13,962 nt of DNA from JASFRS01 sp050114795 (GCA_050114795.1 JASFRS010000058.1:1-13962), one strand, 5' to 3'; positions 1-7,060 are shown, numbered from the stretch's first letter. A program made the numbers and translations. Notes: generated by a model not told the origin, from the sequence alone.

Positions 1-488
1 GCCGACACCTTGCACTACACCCCTTAAGTGATGCAGAGGTAGATGCACTGTTAAGCCGTCATTTGCCCGATATCGATCCTGCTGATGCGCGTGATTTAAG
101 TCTGCTCGCATCGGGTAGCCCGGGCTTGGCTCTCGAGTTGGCGGGTGCTGGCGGGGCAGAAATTTATCAGATGATCAAAGCCCTTTTTGATGAACTGCCA
201 AATATTGAAATGTCCCGCGTTCATGCTTTGGCTGATACGATTTCAAAGCGTAAAAAAGATGACGCTTTTGCCACCTTTTCTCTGATTTTGACACATCTGA
301 TTGAAGCAAAAATACGCTTAGCGTCTCGAGGGGGCGATGTTGATGCATTACCAGTGCAGAGCTGGCTTGCCTTTTATGATGAGTCTGTTGAAGAACTCGC
401 GAAGGCGCGGGGCCTGAACCTTGAGCCACGTTATGTTATATTAAGCTTGTTCAGCCATTTAGGGCAGATTGCCAAGACGCAGGCATAA
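1..488 (+). CDS. holB: DNA polymerase III delta' subunit, C-terminal part (5' end outside window)
   Basis: The reading frame is open from the first base, so this is the 3' end of a longer gene and the TTG at 63 is internal. The first in-window residues read CRHLALHPLSDAEVDALL, which resembles the lid/AAA-domain end of clamp-loader delta' proteins. The rest is helical, as expected for the C-terminal collar domain (a region like LASGSPGLALEL, then a helix-rich tail). Delta' is part of the clamp loader that puts the beta sliding clamp onto primed DNA. No catalytic motif can be checked because the N-terminal AAA+ part is missing. The neighbour metG fits: holB-metG-tatD is a common order in Alphaproteobacteria, often after tmk. 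The call rests on partial sequence plus synteny. Confidence 0.75.
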   Translation, partial: RHLALHPLSDAEVDALLSRHLPDIDPADARDLSLLASGSPGLALELAGAGGAEIYQMIKALFDELPNIEMSRVHALADTISKRKKDDAFATFSLILTHLIEAKIRLASRGGDVDALPVQSWLAFYDESVEELAKARGLNLEPRYVILSLFSHLGQIAKTQA

Positions 489-562
489 TAGAAGCCTTGC
501 AACCATCGACGAGCTATGAAACAAGCCGGATATCAGAATGAAAATGTGATAGCTCTAAAACC

Positions 563-2125
563 ATGACGCAAAAATTCTATATCACCACAGCAATTTCCTA
601 TCCAAATGGCGTTCCGCATATCGGCCATGCCTATGAGGCCATTGCGACTGACGCCATCGCCCGTTTTCACCGAATGGACGGTAAGAACGTCTATTTCGTT
701 ACCGGGACTGATGAACATGGCCTGAAGATGGAGCAGACAGCGCGGAAAGCTGGGAAAACACCCCGCGAAATGGCTGATCAGAATTCTGCGCGCTTTCAAG
801 AAATGGTGAAGGTTTTAGGGCTTTCCAACGACGACTTCATCCGGACGACTGAAGAGCGTCATTGCAAAGCGTCTCAGGCGATTTGGAAACGTATGGAAGA
901 AGCGGGAGATATCTATCTCTCCAAATACAGCGGTTGGTATTCCGTTCGTGATGAAGCTTATTATGATGAAAGCGAGCTTGTTGAAGGGGAGGGTGGTGAG
1001 AAACTGTCCCCTCAGGGTACGCCTGTGGAATGGACTGAGGAGGAAACTTATTTCTTCCGCCTGTCCGCCTATCAGGACAAGCTGTTGGCACTTTATGAAA
1101 AACACCCGGAATTTATTGGGCCGGAAACACGCCGGAATGAGGTTGCGAGCTTTGTAAAGTCCGGTTTGCGTGATTTATCTATTTCGAGAACATCCTTTAA
1201 CTGGGGCGTTCCGGTTCCTGGTGATGAGAAACATGTGATGTATGTCTGGGTGGATGCCCTAACAAATTATATCACAGCCTTGGGTTATCCGGACGAAGAA
1301 GCTGATTTATATAAGAAATATTGGCCTGCGAACCTGCATGTAATCGGTAAGGACATCGTGCGGTTTCATACTGTTTATTGGCCTGCGTTTTTGATGTCTG
1401 CCGGATTACCTTTGCCGGATCGTGTTTTCGCTCATGGTTTCTTGTTTAACCGTGGGGAAAAAATGTCCAAATCTGTTGGCAATGTCGTTGATCCATTTGA
1501 TTTGGTTGATGCCTATGGCTTGGATCAGGTGCGCTATTTCTTCTTACGTGAAGTGCCGTTTGGACAGGATGGAAGCTATAGCCATGAAGCTATTGTGACC
1601 CGGGTGAATGCAGAGCTTGTTAATGGGTTTGGGAATTTATCGCAGCGTGTTTTAGCGTTTATTTTCAAAAACTTGAAAGGGAAACTTCCTGACGATTCTC
1701 AAGCAAATGACGAGGCGGATGGAGAGTTGTTAGAGGCGTCCGCATCCTATTTGGATACCTATCGTGCTTCCATGGAGAAGCAACAGATTTCAAAATGTCT
1801 GGAAAGCTGGATGGGCTTAGTCAATGCGGCCAATAAATATATTGATGAACAGGCACCCTGGGCTTTGCGCAAGACGGACCCGGAACGCATGGAGGCAGTT
1901 TTATCTGTTCTCGTTCGTGTAATCCGCAATCTAGCGATTGGGCTGCGCCCATTTTGCTTTTCTGCAGCAGACAAAGTGTTGGACCAATTGGGGATCGCTC
2001 AGGATGAGGCCGTGCGGCAATTTGCAGTTCTATCCGACGACAATTGGTATATGCCGGGGCATGTGATTGATAAACCTACGCCTGTTTTAACAAGACTTGA
2101 ACTGCCGGCAGAAGGGGATGACTGA
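563..2125 (+). CDS. metG: methionyl-tRNA synthetase
   Basis: Class I aminoacyl-tRNA synthetase that charges tRNA-Met in the cytosol. The N-terminus is a Rossmann fold starting ITTAISYPNGVPHIGHAY, with the HIGH signature at residues 19-22, TGTDEHG at 47-53 and the KMSKS loop at 300-304. The alpha-helical anticodon-binding domain follows from about residue 350. The connective-peptide region (about 120-170) has no cysteine pairs, so the zinc knuckle of many MetRS proteins is absent. At 520 residues there is no C-terminal tRNA-binding (Trbp111-like) extension. This is the short form common in Alphaproteobacteria. The ATG at 563 gives the exact family N-terminus, although no strong Shine-Dalgarno precedes it. 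The stop overlaps the tatD start by one base (TGATG), implying translational coupling. Confidence 0.97.
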   Translation: MTQKFYITTAISYPNGVPHIGHAYEAIATDAIARFHRMDGKNVYFVTGTDEHGLKMEQTARKAGKTPREMADQNSARFQEMVKVLGLSNDDFIRTTEERHCKASQAIWKRMEEAGDIYLSKYSGWYSVRDEAYYDESELVEGEGGEKLSPQGTPVEWTEEETYFFRLSAYQDKLLALYEKHPEFIGPETRRNEVASFVKSGLRDLSISRTSFNWGVPVPGDEKHVMYVWVDALTNYITALGYPDEEADLYKKYWPANLHVIGKDIVRFHTVYWPAFLMSAGLPLPDRVFAHGFLFNRGEKMSKSVGNVVDPFDLVDAYGLDQVRYFFLREVPFGQDGSYSHEAIVTRVNAELVNGFGNLSQRVLAFIFKNLKGKLPDDSQANDEADGELLEASASYLDTYRASMEKQQISKCLESWMGLVNAANKYIDEQAPWALRKTDPERMEAVLSVLVRVIRNLAIGLRPFCFSAADKVLDQLGIAQDEAVRQFAVLSDDNWYMPGHVIDKPTPVLTRLELPAEGDD

Positions 2126-2904
2126 TGCTGGTAGATAGCCACTGCCATTTGAATTACGGCAATCTTTCCGATGATTTGGAAGGCGTATTGAACCGTGCCA
2201 AGGAAGCGGGTGTCGGTACAATGTTGGCTATTAACGCGCGCCTTAAAGAATATGAGGATGTTCGCGCCATTGCAGAAACGCACAGCCATATATGGGCGAG
2301 TGCGGGTATTCATCCCCATGAAGCTGAAGCTGAACCTGATGTCGAATTGTCTGCTTTATTAGAGCGTGCAGCACATACGAAAACCATTGGCATTGGTGAG
2401 ACGGGGCTTGATTATTATTATGAATATGCTCCGCGTGAAGCACAGAAAAGCAATTTCCGCACGCATATTGAAGCCTCACGCGAGACCGGCCTGCCATTAA
2501 TCGTCCATACGCGCGATGCAGAGGAAGATACAGTCGCGATTTTAAGTGAAGAGATGGGGAAGGGGGCTTTTCCTGGCGTCATCCACTGTTTTACGGCCAG
2601 CAGGGAATTTGCCGAATTTGCATTATCTATCGGCTTTTATATTTCGATTTCAGGCATTGTAACTTTTAAAAGTGCCCATGACCTGCAAGAAACTGCCAAA
2701 ATCATTCCTCTTGATCGGCTGCTTATCGAAACCGATGCGCCGTATCTAGCGCCAGTGCCGATGCGGGGTAAAACCTGCGAGCCGGCTTTTGTCAAACATA
2801 CGGCGCAGTTCTTGGCGGATTTGAGGGGACTATCACTGGACGATTTGGCCGAAAAAACCAGTGATAATTTCTTCACTCTATTCAGCAAGGCGCAGCGGCC
2901 ATGA
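2125..2904 (+). CDS. tatD: TatD family metal-dependent hydrolase (DNase)
   Basis: A 259-residue amidohydrolase-fold (TIM barrel) protein of the TatD/YcfH family. Members are metal-dependent 3'-5' exonucleases or DNases acting in DNA repair and turnover. All family metal ligands are visible: H6 and H8 in DSHCHLN, E92 in GIGETGLDYYY, H128 in LPLIVHTRD, H154 in GVIHCFT and D204 in LIETDAPYLAP. Length matches the family. It starts on the ATG that overlaps the metG stop, so it is almost certainly co-transcribed and coupled with metG. The metG-tatD pairing is widespread in bacteria. The exact physiological substrate cannot be read from sequence. The symbol is used in the family sense; ycfH is the equivalent name beside holB in enterobacteria. 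Confidence 0.94.
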   Translation: MLVDSHCHLNYGNLSDDLEGVLNRAKEAGVGTMLAINARLKEYEDVRAIAETHSHIWASAGIHPHEAEAEPDVELSALLERAAHTKTIGIGETGLDYYYEYAPREAQKSNFRTHIEASRETGLPLIVHTRDAEEDTVAILSEEMGKGAFPGVIHCFTASREFAEFALSIGFYISISGIVTFKSAHDLQETAKIIPLDRLLIETDAPYLAPVPMRGKTCEPAFVKHTAQFLADLRGLSLDDLAEKTSDNFFTLFSKAQRP

Positions 2905-2923
2905 TATATGGGGTTTTAACGCA

Positions 2924-3694
2924 GTGAAGGTGACTATCTTAGGGTGCGGAACCTCCCATGGTGTTCCGCGTATAGGGAATGTTTGGGGTAAATGTGACCC
3001 TCAGAATCCGAAAAACCGCCGTCGACGCGTTTCAATCCTGGTTGAAGATGAAGTGGGTACAAAGCTGTTAGTGGATACGTCACCGGATCTGCGAGAGCAA
3101 TTGCTGGATGCTAATGTCGATCATTTAGACGCTGTATTCTACACCCATGATCATGCGGATCATACCCATGGCATAGATGACCTTCGTGGTGTTTATCATT
3201 GTATGGGATCAGAAATTCCTGTTTATGGCGACCAGAGAACATTGTCGGTTCTGCAACGGCGTTTTGACTATATTTTTGAAGGGCGAGGCGGTTATCCTGC
3301 AATCGCTACAGTGCAAGCCATTAGGGCTGGTGAAAGTTTTCAATTCGGGTCGATCAAGGTGACGCCTTTTCTGCAGGAGCATGGCCGCATAACTTCGTTC
3401 GGTTATCGTTTTAATTCAATTGCTTATTCGACGGATTTAAATGAAATCCCTAAGGAATCTGAACCTTATCTTGAGGGTTTGGATTTGTGGATTTTGGATG
3501 CCTTGCGCTATGATCCGCATCCGACCCATCCACACCTTGAGCGTAGTCTATCATGGATAGAAAAATTCGCACCTAAACGTGCAATTCTGACCCATATGAA
3601 TTGGGATATGGATTATGAAACGTTGTGCTGCTCTCTGCCAAAAGGCGTCGAGCCTGGCTATGACGGTTTGAGCGTTATCCTTAACAAACGATAG
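2924..3694 (+). CDS. MBL-fold metal-dependent hydrolase, PhnP/RNase Z-like (COG1235 type)
   Basis: A 256-residue metallo-beta-lactamase fold protein. It begins VKVTILGCGTSHGVPRIG, the hallmark N-terminus of PhnP-like hydrolases. The metal-binding HxHxDH motif is at residues 75-80 (THDHADHTHGIDD). Further ligands are probably H153 (QEHGRITSFGYR), D171 (AYSTDLNEIP) and H224 (ILTHMNWDMDY). Relatives act on phosphodiesters, such as cyclic phosphates in phosphonate metabolism or RNA ends. No phn genes are nearby, so the substrate is unknown. I chose the GTG at 2924, 19 bases after tatD, because homology begins exactly there. An in-frame ATG at 2861 would add 21 unrelated residues translated from the tatD 3' end. 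It is the last gene of the holB-metG-tatD operon. Confidence 0.9.
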   Translation: MKVTILGCGTSHGVPRIGNVWGKCDPQNPKNRRRRVSILVEDEVGTKLLVDTSPDLREQLLDANVDHLDAVFYTHDHADHTHGIDDLRGVYHCMGSEIPVYGDQRTLSVLQRRFDYIFEGRGGYPAIATVQAIRAGESFQFGSIKVTPFLQEHGRITSFGYRFNSIAYSTDLNEIPKESEPYLEGLDLWILDALRYDPHPTHPHLERSLSWIEKFAPKRAILTHMNWDMDYETLCCSLPKGVEPGYDGLSVILNKR

Positions 3695-3904
3695 GGCCAT
3701 ATGCATTCATTCGGTGCAGAAAGGTCTTCTTGTTCAAAGTTTCCTTCATTATATCAGCAGGTTAGAAACAAAGCGTGTTTGATTTTTCATTCATCTTTAA
3801 TTTAACATAATATACATTATCCGTATAATATTAAATTATTCAATTTATTACATCGACCTCTCCCCACATGATGGCGCTCCATGAATTCCACGATTAAGAT
3901 TTAA
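3695..3904. other. AT-rich intergenic stretch between convergent units
   Basis: No credible gene on either strand. The middle part (about 3770-3855) is very rich in A and T and holds an imperfect inverted repeat: TATAC at 3811-3815 and GTATA at 3823-3827, extended by three more pairs after one mismatch. It separates the conserved plus-strand operon from the accessory minus-strand unit and could be an insertion scar, but I find no target-site duplications or mobile-element ends. Confidence 0.4.
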
Positions 3905-3942
3905 AAAATGGCATGCCAACGAAACCGTCGACATGCCATTTT
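3905..3942 (-). terminator. bidirectional intrinsic terminator
   Basis: A perfect 11-base inverted repeat, AAAATGGCATG at 3905-3915 and CATGCCATTTT at 3932-3942, around a 16-base loop. On the minus strand the stem runs into six U residues two bases after the stop codon of the small ORF, so it ends the GNAT/small-ORF transcript. On the plus strand it is followed by UUUUAUUU and can also stop read-through from the metG-tatD-hydrolase operon. Confidence 0.85.
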
Positions 3943-3944
3943 AT

Positions 3945-4079
3945 TTAACTCTGTTTTGAAATGAGGTCGTTGATATTCTTCATTGTCATTTCAATGTTTG
4001 AAGCATCTGAAGACAACCCCATTTTTATGCATTCGCCATGAATGTAGCTCAACATGCGTACAAGCGATTGCCCATGCAT
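3945..4079 (-). CDS. small hypothetical protein, 44 codons, downstream of GNAT gene
   Basis: I do not recognise this protein. From the ATG at 4079 it reads MHGQSLVRMLSYIHGECIKM and continues to NDLISKQS. It is a mostly helical, soluble-looking peptide with one cysteine. Support is positional: it fills the space between the GNAT stop (34 bases upstream) and the terminator whose stem begins two bases after its stop. The start is uncertain. The frame is open back to a GTG at 4229, which would give 94 residues with a CPLC motif but overlap the GNAT gene by 116 bases. The ATG has no convincing ribosome binding site. It may be a partner or regulator of the GNAT protein, a decayed gene remnant, or chance. 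Confidence 0.5.
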   Translation of the reverse strand: MHGQSLVRMLSYIHGECIKMGLSSDASNIEMTMKNINDLISKQS

Positions 4080-4113
4080 CTCTAGATATTTGTTCTTGGT
4101 GATTGGTGGTGCC

Positions 4114-5412
4114 TTACCGATTACCGTGGTGTTCGTTAGTGTTTGCCCTTGCATAATCCAGTTTCCATTTGTTTGCTGGTGATTTTGGCATAGAGGGCAG
4201 CTCTTTCTGTCCAAGATGAGCCCCTTCACTGCCGCTCGTTAATGATGGTGTTGGCTGAATTGGATCTAAAACGCCTGGTCGTTCCCATGCGCCTTCGGGT
4301 CTAATAATTACATAGGGGCCATCATCTAGCGAAATAGGATCTGGATGTGCCTCCGATTCATAAAAAATCTCGACATAATCTTGATTGGAAAATGATAGGG
4401 GCGGCCGGTTTTGTATCGGATGAAAACCAAAGCGCGCCCAGAACTTTATAAGGTCACTTCTGGAGTGGCCGTAAAATTTAGTAAAACCCTTTCTTTTTGC
4501 GTAATCTAAGCCTTTTTCAATAGTTAGCGCGGTAATACCGCTACCTCTGTATTCTTTGCGAACGGCAAGCCGTTCTAATTTAACAAATGCGTTGAAATAT
4601 CGGATGCGTAAACATGCGACGGGTTCCCCATCAACAAACCCAAGTATGTGGGATGAGCAAAAATCGTTCCCATCAAATTCTTCATCATAAGGACATTCCT
4701 GCTCAGCCATATAAGTGGCGGCTCTGATGGAAAAGACTTTTAGTAAATCTGCGTGGCTATTGGCAATTTTGGCAGAAAGAAAGCGCTTGGGTTTGGGGGC
4801 CTTCTTTCGCATGGAAGCATGGCAGAGGATGCCTTGTTCCCGCAAAGATTCCTGTGTGTCGCAAGGAAACCACCCTACCCGCTTTAGCAAACGCTCTGCT
4901 TTGGCATCTTTTGGCCGTGCATATTTGGGACAGTCTGCATAAATTCCGGATATGATATGCTCGTTTACCAGGGCAATGGACTTTATATAGTTATCAGGCG
5001 CATATAGGCCCCAAAAGTACAAAGCGGCAGGTATTTCGTTTTCTTTAGCAATCTGCTCGACCGACGGTTTGGCGACATTCAAGGCTCCCTCGGATAGGGC
5101 TTTTACCCCCTCATTATTTAACGGTAAAAGTGCGAGAAATGCATTTATAGGGCTGTTCTCTTGTATTTCCCAAGGCTTCCTAATACATTTAAGAATATTG
5201 GAATTGTGTTGCATTAAATCGAAGAACCAGGTGGGGTGAGCGCCTGGATTGAGGAACTGTCGACTTAATTGGGAAATCTCTTCAATTTGCTTATGGTCGG
5301 GAGTCATCAAAATAAAGTTGTGTTTGAAGCTATCGAGGCGCTTGTTGCCAAAGCGGCGAGCGGAGACCTCATCGAAGTTCTGGGAGCGATTGATATGCAA
5401 CATTGTTCTCAT
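4114..5412 (-). CDS. GNAT family N-acetyltransferase with novel N-terminal half
   Basis: A 432-residue protein. Residues about 210-350 form a canonical Gcn5-related acetyltransferase domain. The beta-strand pair is HILGFVDGEPVACLRIRYF, followed by KLERLAVRKEYRGSGITALT, where R289-G290-S-G292 is the acetyl-CoA pyrophosphate-binding loop. It ends with FWARFGFHP. Residues about 35-190 are not a recognisable catalytic domain. Segments such as PAALYFWGLYAPD and LLKRVGWFPCD look like the late strands and last helix of a second, degenerate GNAT fold, so this may be a tandem GNAT. An 80-residue tail contains PYVIIRPEGAWERPGVLD. There are no membrane segments or signal peptide. The substrate is unknown. 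The divergent LysR-type gene 60 bases away is the likely regulator. Start could be M1 (5412) or M4 (5403). Confidence 0.85.
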   Translation of the reverse strand: MRTMLHINRSQNFDEVSARRFGNKRLDSFKHNFILMTPDHKQIEEISQLSRQFLNPGAHPTWFFDLMQHNSNILKCIRKPWEIQENSPINAFLALLPLNNEGVKALSEGALNVAKPSVEQIAKENEIPAALYFWGLYAPDNYIKSIALVNEHIISGIYADCPKYARPKDAKAERLLKRVGWFPCDTQESLREQGILCHASMRKKAPKPKRFLSAKIANSHADLLKVFSIRAATYMAEQECPYDEEFDGNDFCSSHILGFVDGEPVACLRIRYFNAFVKLERLAVRKEYRGSGITALTIEKGLDYAKRKGFTKFYGHSRSDLIKFWARFGFHPIQNRPPLSFSNQDYVEIFYESEAHPDPISLDDGPYVIIRPEGAWERPGVLDPIQPTPSLTSGSEGAHLGQKELPSMPKSPANKWKLDYARANTNEHHGNR

Positions 5413-5472
5413 ATCCCTGCTTTTCAGGCGTTACTGTTAGGCTTTAGATAGCTGGAAAGAGTATGGTTCGTA
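5413..5472. promoter_or_regulatory. shared divergent promoter/operator region of GNAT and LysR-type genes
   Basis: Only 60 bases separate the two divergent start codons, so their promoters must overlap each other or the coding ends. LysR-type regulators classically bind such regions to control the divergent target and themselves. The only symmetry I see is a short CCTG-N5-CAGG at 5416-5428. No convincing -35/-10 pair stands out. Confidence 0.4.
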
Positions 5473-6519
5473 ATGGACAATAAAAAGAGTATGGGGGTTC
5501 ATGTTTTGGGACACCAAGACGGGGACCAGCTTGGCGACTTTAAATGGGATGATTTGAAAGTCTTTTATGCCGTGGTTGAATGCGGGAGCATTCGTGCGGC
5601 TGCTGAAAAGCTTAAGATGAGCTTGAATGCGGTTCGCCATCGGGTAATCAGCTTGGAAAGCAGTTGTAGGGACACTTTATTAATAAGAAGTGAAAAAGGC
5701 TGTGCTCCTACAAAAAAGGGGGAGAAAGTCTTTGAGGTGGCGAAGGGAATGTTGGACGTTTACAAGGGGCTTCAAGATGACCGCTTAAATGCGAATGAGG
5801 AGATTGCTGGGAGGGTCTCCTTAAGAACGACTGAAGGGCTTGGCTCCTTTTGGATTATGCCGAAGCTGTCATCGTTTAGACAATTATACCCTAGGCTAAT
5901 CGTTGACCTTCAATGTGAAATGAAAACGCCGAATTTGGCAGCATATGAGGCGGATCTATCTGTTCAACTCGCGAGGCCGACTGATGAGGAAGCCATTGTT
6001 ACCAAAATTGGTTATCTCCATTTGATGGGGTTCATTTCTAAAGAATATCTTGAGCAGTTTGGGGAACCTTCTTGGCCAATCAAGCCACCTCATGGATTTG
6101 TTTTTCAAGTTGGCCCACAAATGGCGAATGAGGAGTTGGAAAAATTCTTGGACTTTGAGGCGCTTGAAGACATTACAGTTGCAACAACGAATAGTAGTAC
6201 ATCTCATTATTTTGCTGTAGCAAATGGTGTAGGGATTGGCATTTTGCCAAGTTATAGCAGGGCCATTAGTCGAAAGGTCATTCCTGTCGAATCTGGCCCC
6301 CCTCCTCTCACGAGGGAAATATATCTTGTTTATAATCGTAACGTCAAAAGAACAGGAAAAATCGACGTCGTAATCGATTGGCTGAAAGAAATTTTCAGCC
6401 CCGAAATATACCCTTGGTTTTCTGAGGAATTTATTCACCCAGATAAGCTTGAGCCCTATTTGCAGGATGATAACGTCGTTGAACTTTTCAAAGGCGTGGA
6501 TGGATTGATGAAATTATAA
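5473..6519 (+). CDS. LysR-type transcriptional regulator
   Basis: A 348-residue protein. A winged helix-turn-helix spans about residues 23-82 (DDLKVFYAVVECGSIRAAAE, then a recognition-helix region near LNAVRHRVISLE). A linker helix and a periplasmic-binding-type effector domain follow at about 110-310 (RVSLRTTEGLGSFWIMPKLS; NGVGIGILPSY). Typical LysR proteins are about 300 residues. This one has about 22 extra residues before the wHTH and a 38-residue tail after the effector fold (YPWFSEEFIHPDKLEPYL). The start is ambiguous between ATG 5473 and in-frame ATG 5491, and a GGAAAGAG lies at 5453-5460. It is divergent from the GNAT gene, so it most likely controls that unit. The inducer is unknown. 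Confidence 0.9.
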   Translation: MDNKKSMGVHVLGHQDGDQLGDFKWDDLKVFYAVVECGSIRAAAEKLKMSLNAVRHRVISLESSCRDTLLIRSEKGCAPTKKGEKVFEVAKGMLDVYKGLQDDRLNANEEIAGRVSLRTTEGLGSFWIMPKLSSFRQLYPRLIVDLQCEMKTPNLAAYEADLSVQLARPTDEEAIVTKIGYLHLMGFISKEYLEQFGEPSWPIKPPHGFVFQVGPQMANEELEKFLDFEALEDITVATTNSSTSHYFAVANGVGIGILPSYSRAISRKVIPVESGPPPLTREIYLVYNRNVKRTGKIDVVIDWLKEIFSPEIYPWFSEEFIHPDKLEPYLQDDNVVELFKGVDGLMKL

Positions 6520-6604
6520 TTGATGTACAGGTGGGGCGCAGATTATAGCGCAGACAAAAGGACTATGCCCTCATTTTACAGTCAATTGAATTAAGAGGCT
6601 GATC

Positions 6605-6886
6605 TTAAAGGCTGGAGAGCTTCAGCATTAAGCCAAGGCGCTCCGCAGGAAGTGGATCGCGCCCAGCTTTTCTACCTGTGACACTGTCTTTTGTACTTGA
6701 GCTAGAGCTGTCCTTAGTGCCAAGTCCCTCTTGAGATTGAATCTCGCAATTTTGGCGTAGGTCGGAGATGCGTACAAACAAGCTATCGACATCTAATGCC
6801 TCAGAACTGGAGTTGAACTCTGTTTCTAATGCCCAGGCCCCCATTGTCAGAGCCAACACACCAGCAACACTCAAAATCGTTTTCAT
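6605..6886 (-). CDS. small predicted exported protein of unknown function
   Basis: A 93-residue protein with a clear Sec-type signal peptide. MKTILSVAGVLALTMGAWA has one lysine, a hydrophobic core and an AWA signal-peptidase I site, giving cleavage after residue 19. The predicted mature part is about 74 residues: acidic at the start, with a serine-rich stretch (KDSSSSSTKDS), one cysteine at 47 and a C-terminus ERLGLMLKLSSL. I recognise no domain. The single cysteine is not in a lipobox, so it is not a lipoprotein. The start is well supported: GAGGGA at 6895-6900 lies eight bases upstream of the ATG. It converges with the LysR gene and diverges from mazG. Coding status is inferred from signal peptide plus ribosome binding site. 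Confidence 0.7.
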   Translation of the reverse strand: MKTILSVAGVLALTMGAWALETEFNSSSEALDVDSLFVRISDLRQNCEIQSQEGLGTKDSSSSSTKDSVTGRKAGRDPLPAERLGLMLKLSSL

Positions 6887-6913
6887 CTCGGTCGTCCCTC
6901 AGGTCCTTATCAA

Positions 6914-6928
6914 AGTCTTTTTAAGACT
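6914..6928. repeat. perfect hairpin in leader of small exported protein gene
   Basis: AGTCTT at 6914-6919 and AAGACT at 6923-6928 form a six-base perfect inverted repeat around a three-base loop. It lies just upstream of the ribosome binding site of the exported-protein gene. In that transcript it would be a leader hairpin; as DNA it could be an operator. Confidence 0.5.
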
Positions 6929-6938
6929 ATTGATTTGT

Positions 6939-7000
6939 GTCACCAAACAACCCGCATATATCAAACTTTTATATGATGCGTTATTAACAGCTTTGGTGAC
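6939..7000. repeat. nested inverted repeat (structured element) between exported-protein gene and mazG
   Basis: The outer arms are perfect: GTCACCAAA at 6939-6947 and TTTGGTGAC at 6992-7000. Inside them a second imperfect stem pairs CGCATATAT (6953-6961) with ATATGATGCG (6971-6980), with one bulged G and a nine-base loop. Nested symmetry over 62 bases suggests a folded RNA leader or a large operator. It precedes mazG by 73 bases and the exported-protein gene by 52 bases. Confidence 0.55.
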
Positions 7001-7060
7001 GTGGTGCAATCAGAATGTTACGACAATACAGTTCCAAAGGTTAACGGCAAAATTATGACA

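Noticed and set aside
2861..2923. Upstream ATG for the MBL-fold hydrolase
   Set aside because: The extra residues come from the tatD 3' end in another frame and do not resemble the family, which begins at the VKVTILGCGTS segment (GTG 2924).
4715..4942. Plus-strand frame antisense to the GNAT gene
   Set aside because: It lies wholly within the coding GNAT frame and has no recognisable domain or ribosome binding site.
5956..6438. Long antisense open frame (160 codons) inside the LysR gene
   Set aside because: The plus-strand frame encodes an unmistakable LysR protein. The antisense frame shows no domain, no family resemblance and no convincing ribosome binding site.
6536..6554. Short direct repeat GCGCAGA spaced by 12 bases after the LysR gene
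   Set aside because: Seven bases twice with no further copies; too short to support a site or repeat family.
6994..7008. Sigma-54-like promoter (TGGTGAC then TGCA) upstream of mazG
   Set aside because: The GG and GC elements are nine bases apart instead of ten, and sigma-54 promoters need exact spacing. The GG also lies in the arm of the inverted repeat.
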